Below, in pieces: positions 59,497 through 64,000 of a stretch of 64,000 nucleotides of DNA (position 1 is its first letter; every line of letters starts with the position of its first letter). The stretch lies in NCBI RefSeq assembly GCF_907164915.1, contig NC_061864.1, positions 10,485,889 to 10,549,888 on the forward strand, in the 5' to 3' direction. The notes beneath the pieces are model-generated. The model did no database searches and was not told the origin of the DNA. It saw only the letters and a list, made by a program, of their open reading frames with translations. A program made the position numbers and the translations under genes. This DNA comes from Impatiens glandulifera. Taxonomy: Eukaryota; Streptophyta; Magnoliopsida; Ericales; Balsaminaceae.

Positions 59497-60414
59497 TTAA
59501 TGTTGGATGGCCAGAAGCGACTGCGACTGTTTCTCGTATGGGAATCCATTTTCCATGGAATTATCAGCAGACCAAACGAATATTCCATCCAATTGTTGCT
59601 GACTTTTGAGCCTACTGCAAGCCGTAAAGAACCCATGTTTCGGGGAAAGCCCTCCGCTCCCGTCGGTAGCAAAGCTAGCCATGATCTTCCCCCCATTATA
59701 GTTAGAGGTTTGAGTATGAAAGTATCCCATGAACTGATCCACGGTCGTCCCCGAATCGTAAGCATAGAATTGGAAATTGACATAATCAATAACATGCCCA
59801 TATCTCTTCCAAAGCGCCAAGTAATGGGTCTGAACTTGATCGTCGTCGTATGGAGCAATTGAGGCGAATGAAATGACTCTGTTTTGCTTCAGAGTAGTAA
59901 TGAGGCGGCCAATGCATTCAGAGAAGGTATCTGGATCGGCTTGGAAATGCTCGTAATCGATATCAATTCCGTCAAGGTTATACTGTTGTATGATCGCGGT
60001 TAGGGACGAGACGGCATTGGAAACCCATGAATCGATTGAAGAAGGGTTGAAATAGGCGCTGCCATCACCCACGCTGTCGCCGCCCAAGCTTAGGGCTACC
60101 TTTACGTTTTGGTGTCGGTTCTTGATGGAAGAGACTGAGGATGGGTTTAGATTGTCGGAGTCCCAAAAAACGTTGAATTTTCCGTTGGTGGGAGATGGGG
60201 AGGAGGTGGTGTAGTCGATGGCGAAGGCGAGGATGAAGTGGAATTCGACGTTGGGGTTTATGGGGACGTCGGAGAATGTGACGCCGTTGAATTCGGCTCC
60301 GATGTATTCTCGGAATAGGTCGCCGGAGTTTTGGGTGGCGGGTTGAGTGAGGTGAGAATATTGGAGAATGAGAAATGTTGTGATGAAGATTTGCAAGTTC
60401 TTAGAGAAGTCCAT
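59497..60414 (-). CDS. GH18 chitinase-like secreted protein
   Basis: A glycoside hydrolase family 18 protein resembling plant chitinase 2 / narbonin-type members; it would hydrolyse chitin oligomers if active. A single exon of 305 aa with an N-terminal signal peptide (about 1-26, hydrophobic [11 protein letters not shown]). The TIM-barrel motifs are visible: [10 protein letters not shown] (105-114, the SxGG strand) and [10 protein letters not shown] (148-157), where D151, D153 and Glu155 make the catalytic DxxDxDxE motif. [10 protein letters not shown] and IFVWSADNS follow. No cysteine-rich chitin-binding domain is present. Length is normal for the group. The first ATG at 60414 gives the complete signal peptide. 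A TATA box, CTATATAAG on the coding strand, lies at 60483-60491, about 70 bp upstream. A role in defence or storage is inferred only from relatives. Confidence 0.95.
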   Translation of the reverse strand: MDFSKNLQIFITTFLILQYSHLTQPATQNSGDLFREYIGAEFNGVTFSDVPINPNVEFHFILAFAIDYTTSSPSPTNGKFNVFWDSDNLNPSSVSSIKNRHQNVKVALSLGGDSVGDGSAYFNPSSIDSWVSNAVSSLTAIIQQYNLDGIDIDYEHFQADPDTFSECIGRLITTLKQNRVISFASIAPYDDDQVQTHYLALWKRYGHVIDYVNFQFYAYDSGTTVDQFMGYFHTQTSNYNGGKIMASFATDGSGGLSPKHGFFTACSRLKSQQQLDGIFVWSADNSMENGFPYEKQSQSLLAIQH

Positions 60415-60480
60415 TTGATTTGATTTGTTTGGATTTGATTTTGGATAGGAATGGATTGTAAAACATGAAATTAAGGTAGT

Positions 60481-60491
60481 TACTTATATAG
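60481..60491 (-). promoter_or_regulatory. TATA box of the GH18 gene
   Basis: On the minus strand the text reads CTATATAAGTA about 70 bp upstream of the ATG, a normal distance for a plant gene with a short leader. Confidence 0.6.
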
Positions 60492-60525
60492 TGGACATGG
60501 CTATAATATTTAAAAATAAAATTTA

Positions 60526-61425
60526 GAACATCGGTGGGTGCATGGCATTGCAGTTATTATAATTTGTCATCCCTATCACTTTCTTTCATACTACTAAAAT
60601 GGCAATCATTAATCATGGGTCTCTTTCTTCGTGATAAATATATTTTGACTATTGTTTTGTATATGATTGTCATTTGTTGAATAATTTGGTTTTCTCAGTT
60701 ATATATTTGTTAAAATTTTAGGAGATCAATGTTATATAAACTAATGTCCTAATATATTAGTAATATGTGTTATTATCACCTTAATAGTAATTATCTTCAG
60801 TGTAGACATAGTCAAATTTAGCTTTTCTTTTTTGTTTTAGTTAACTTTTTCATTTAGTTCTTACTTCTTACCCGACATTTTTTATTTTATGACAATGGTT
60901 GAAAAACAGGATACTAATTGGGATAAAGAAAAAATGAATATAAAAAAAAAAGCACGTAAATAACATAAGTTTTACGTGGAAATCTAAGACGAAAAAACCA
61001 CTGACTGGGGAGAAAAAAACTTAATATGATTAAAATAAAGATTACAACTTATAGAAAGAAGAATAATGACATTGGTGGGTGCATGGCGTTGCGGTTATTA
61101 TAATTTATCATTCCTATCATTTTCTTTCATACTACTAAAATGGCAAGCATCGATCATGGGTCTCTTTTCTTCGTGATAAATATATATTTAAAATTCTTGA
61201 TCAATGATTCCTTAATACTCACTCACTCATATTTTGACCCTTGTTTTGTAATGGTAATTGGTTTAGTAAACTTAAATACTTTTATGATTAGTTAGATTTA
61301 ATGCTACCTGGTACTATATAAACTTGCATCATAATTAGATTGAATTTTTGTTTTGATCTTTTAATAATAACAATAATAATATTTACTTATGGTGTGGACA
61401 TAATCAAATTTATTATTATTGTTTT
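60526..61425. repeat. diverged direct duplication upstream of the GH18 gene
   Basis: 60526-60650 (CATCGGTGGGTGCATGGCAT and onward) recurs at 61068-61188 with about 10 percent differences. Weaker similarity continues to about 60830 and 61425 with insertions (GTGTAGACATAGTCAAATTT against GTGTGGACATAATCAAATTT). The intervening DNA is not duplicated. Confidence 0.8.
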
Positions 61426-63836
61426 TATTTTGTTTCAATGAAGCCGAACTAGCATAAATCTCATAAATCTTCCACCTTTTAATTTCGCAATTCATTCTTA
61501 CAGCAGGCAGGACTTAGAATTTGAGGCCCCATTCAAAAGAAAACAATTGTGGCCCACAAAGTTTAAAAACGAATGACAATAAATGATACAAAACATTATA
61601 AAACTTAATCCCTAATACTTTAAATTTAATGTTGTTCATTCCTCTTTTATTACTGTAACATTACAAAATATCAACATTTTTAATTCATTTTAGAACAACT
61701 TTAATATATAATGTTAGAGTACACATTCTAAAATTGTCTATGATAGAATTGAAAACAATTGAATCCATTTTTTTTTTTCATTTTCAATATTTCTTTTCAA
61801 AACATAATAATATATTATTTTATTTATTCATTCTCCCTTTTATTACTTTTAAAATTATATATTTAAATATATATTTCTTATTATTTAATTTATTTATTCT
61901 CCTGGTTACTATAAATAAATAAGTTAATTAATAAAAATATATATTTACAAATTAATAAGTGAAAAATAAAAAATTATTAATAAAAAGAAGAGTCTAAATA
62001 AACTTTCTGAATTTTATTAATAGTCCTCACTATCATTACTTGTAAAATATAAATTAAATATATAATTATAATATCTATTATATATTTTTTTATAATATTT
62101 TAATATAATAAAGAGAAAAAAAACTATTAATTGATTTAAATATATATATATATATATTTATTAATTAATTAAATAAATTAATAATACTATACTTTTGATA
62201 AATTTGAAAATTTTGACTCTTAAAAAATGGATGTGCTATATAATTGCTTAAAAAATGGATGTGCCTCATTAAAGGATATACATTACATCACTAATTTTTA
62301 TGTTATTTTGATTGCACAGAATTGTAAAATTTTCAAAATGATTTTTAGAAACTTAATTCTTAACTTTGTAGGATTGTGAAGAATTGAACCCATGATTATG
62401 AGTTATTGTACTCCATCATTGAAAAATAAATTTACAAATGAGTTTTTTAGTTATTATTTAATTTTATTCTTGTCAAATAAATTATGTACTTTTTTTTAAT
62501 TTTTAAATTCGATATCATATTTTAGTAGTTGCTAATTTTTCATTATTGATCTTGTGCTTAAAAACATATAAATCAGCATCACTAGAGGGCTGATAGAAAA
62601 CTGGTCTAACCTAACTAGCTAGGATGGATGGAAATGGACCGTGTTAGTTCTTATTGGTTCGGCCCAAATAGTTTGGACTCCATTCCATGTTCTCCACTTA
62701 AAAACAATTTAGAGGTTGTCTCGATCAGGCCCAGAAATGTAATATAATGTTGTGTAAGGGTTGGCTCTCAGCATGTTCAGTTGTACATTTCTTACTTTAA
62801 TCTTATTTTAATGTATCAAATTATTAGTACTGTAATTGCTTCATCTTAAAAAAAAAAAGTTATGGATATAATAAGGACTAAGAGTAAAAAAGTTTAAATG
62901 TTTTTGGTTAAAGCTGTAAATAATTATGTGGTTAAAAATCCCATCATTGAACGACTTCTTATGGTATATTAATAAAAAAAAAATATGGAAATAAAATTTG
63001 AAAAAATAATGAGAAAATGAATAATCTGGGACCAATCTGATTGTCTGAAAAATTCTCTTTCTTTCTATAAACTTATTCATTTTTTCAACTAATGAAATGA
63101 GATATAACCCTAATAATAATTAATAAAATAAAACATATTTATGAAGAGGGTAAAAAATGATATTATTAATAATTTGTCTTACTTGGAGCAGACAGAATCT
63201 GTATATAGATAATAAATATAAACCTGTGTGGCTAAGGCCTAGGTAGTAGCTATCTAGGTTATAAGAAGGTTATGTATTTGTTATATGCATGTGGCTAGCT
63301 AGGTAGAACCATTTCCTGTCCTACCCACCTTTCAAACAATTTTTCCCAAACTACCCACTTTTTCATTCACATTCCCAAACTACCCACCTTTCTCTCTCTA
63401 AATCATTAATCAACCCATTAATTAACTCACTTTCTATCTTAACTCCCTCTCTCTCCCTCTAAACCCATTAATTAACTACTCTCTCTTTCAACTATTAATT
63501 AATATCCTCACTTTTAAATTATTAATTAATTCAATTAAAATATATTATATAAATATTAAAATAAAATAACACATATATTTTATTTTTATTTAATTCTATA
63601 AATATAATATATATAGTTCAAATTAAATACACTAAATTAAATAATTTAAATAGCTATTATAAATTAAAATAAAATAGAATACATTACATAATAGAGAACT
63701 TGAAATAAAATATATTACATAAACATTAAAATAAAATACATTACATCACAATAAAATACATAAACATTACAATAAAATAAAATACATACTAAATATTAAT
63801 CACGGTTCAATGTACAATAAAATGTATATTTTATCT
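61426..63836. other. AT-rich spacer
   Basis: No gene recognised. 63320-63490 is a pyrimidine-rich stretch with repeated CAAACTACCCAC (63347 and 63375) and CCCATTAATTAACT (63414 and 63465) words. Short frames here are low-complexity. Confidence 0.4.
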
Positions 63837-63998
63837 TTATAATTCAATTTTATGATATCTACTCCATTTTCCACAAGAGCAAAAACCTTTATATAAATCC
63901 AAATTATGTTTGTTACCACCCTTCCAATATCCATTTATGGTTCTGTATTGTGCAGTAACGATTTCGAAGACTCCTCTTTGTTCATTGTATGGAATAAC
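63837..63998 (-). pseudogene. MULE transposase fragment, partial SWIM zinc finger, cut by window edge
   Basis: The minus-strand frame entering from the right edge runs 53 codons to a TAA at 63839-63837. It reads GVFEIVTAQYRT..GNKHNLDLYKGFCSCGKW, then SRYHKIEL and stop. In MuDR-type transposases the sequence CSCGKW is the first half of the SWIM zinc finger and is followed by a PCSH motif. Here the stop comes before PCSH. Either an intron follows KI, or the copy is truncated. The rest lies outside the window. Confidence 0.65.
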
Positions 63999-64000
63999 CT

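Noticed and set aside
59439..59862. Long frames overlapping the GH18 gene in other frames
   Set aside because: Shadows of the GH18 coding sequence, which alone has the signal peptide and DxxDxDxE motif.
1..64000. MicroRNA precursor search for well-known plant families (miR156, 159, 160, 164, 166, 167, 172, 390, 396, 399)
   Set aside because: None of these mature sequences was noticed by eye on either strand; a folding-based scan was not possible.

Overview
The window is nuclear DNA of a flowering plant, most likely a eudicot. Genes are split by short introns with GT/AG ends. Intergenic DNA is very AT-rich, with many (AT)n runs and small DNA-transposon relics. Every recognisable protein belongs to a plant family: Dof, thylakoid-lumen pentapeptide protein, ABIL, LRK10-type receptor kinases, PI4K-gamma, pectin methylesterase and a plant GH18 protein. 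The species cannot be fixed from the sequence. No organellar, bacterial or viral block was seen. Exon coordinates were derived by hand from reading frame, splice dinucleotides and family knowledge.

Layout. 1-6000 is gene-poor. It holds a hAT-like element (651-1345) with a Tourist-type MITE nested in it, a GC-richer island with two TCP-type sites (2506-2815) and another MITE (3955-4205). 6022-7033 (-) is a two-exon Dof transcription factor. 7.9-11.4 kb holds two non-autonomous elements. 11.6-12.5 kb holds a coding-like stretch I do not recognise. 13754-13999 (-) is a small acidic protein. 15048-17199 (+) is a four-exon thylakoid lumen pentapeptide-repeat protein. 17.2-26.5 kb is gene-poor, with two MULE-like elements that have 9-bp target duplications. 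26497-28166 (-) is an eight-exon ABIL protein of the SCAR/WAVE complex. 29-34.7 kb holds a scrambled duplication and a ~1 kb foldback element.

34726-36935 (-) and 37293-39440 (+) are two LRK10/WAK-like receptor kinases arranged head to head across 357 bp. Both have the same coding architecture and a non-RD type catalytic loop. 41700-43618 (+) is a ubiquitin-like-domain PI4K-gamma. 43.6-48.6 kb is repeat-rich spacer. 48598-51576 (-) is a type I pectin methylesterase with a PMEI pro-region. 51.6-58.8 kb is spacer. 58.8-59.15 kb holds a decayed LINE fragment. 59497-60414 (-) is an intronless GH18 chitinase-like protein. The right edge cuts a MULE transposase remnant with part of a SWIM zinc finger.

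The genes do not form an operon-like pathway. Two functional notes: the PME, the GH18 protein and the paired receptor kinases are all wall- or surface-related, and the receptor kinase pair probably shares a promoter carrying duplicated W-box-like motifs. I found no convincing undescribed system. The best leads are the bidirectional receptor-kinase promoter, the foldback element with an internal minisatellite, the duplicated PI4K-gamma 3' end and the unidentified coding-like stretch at 11.6-12.5 kb.
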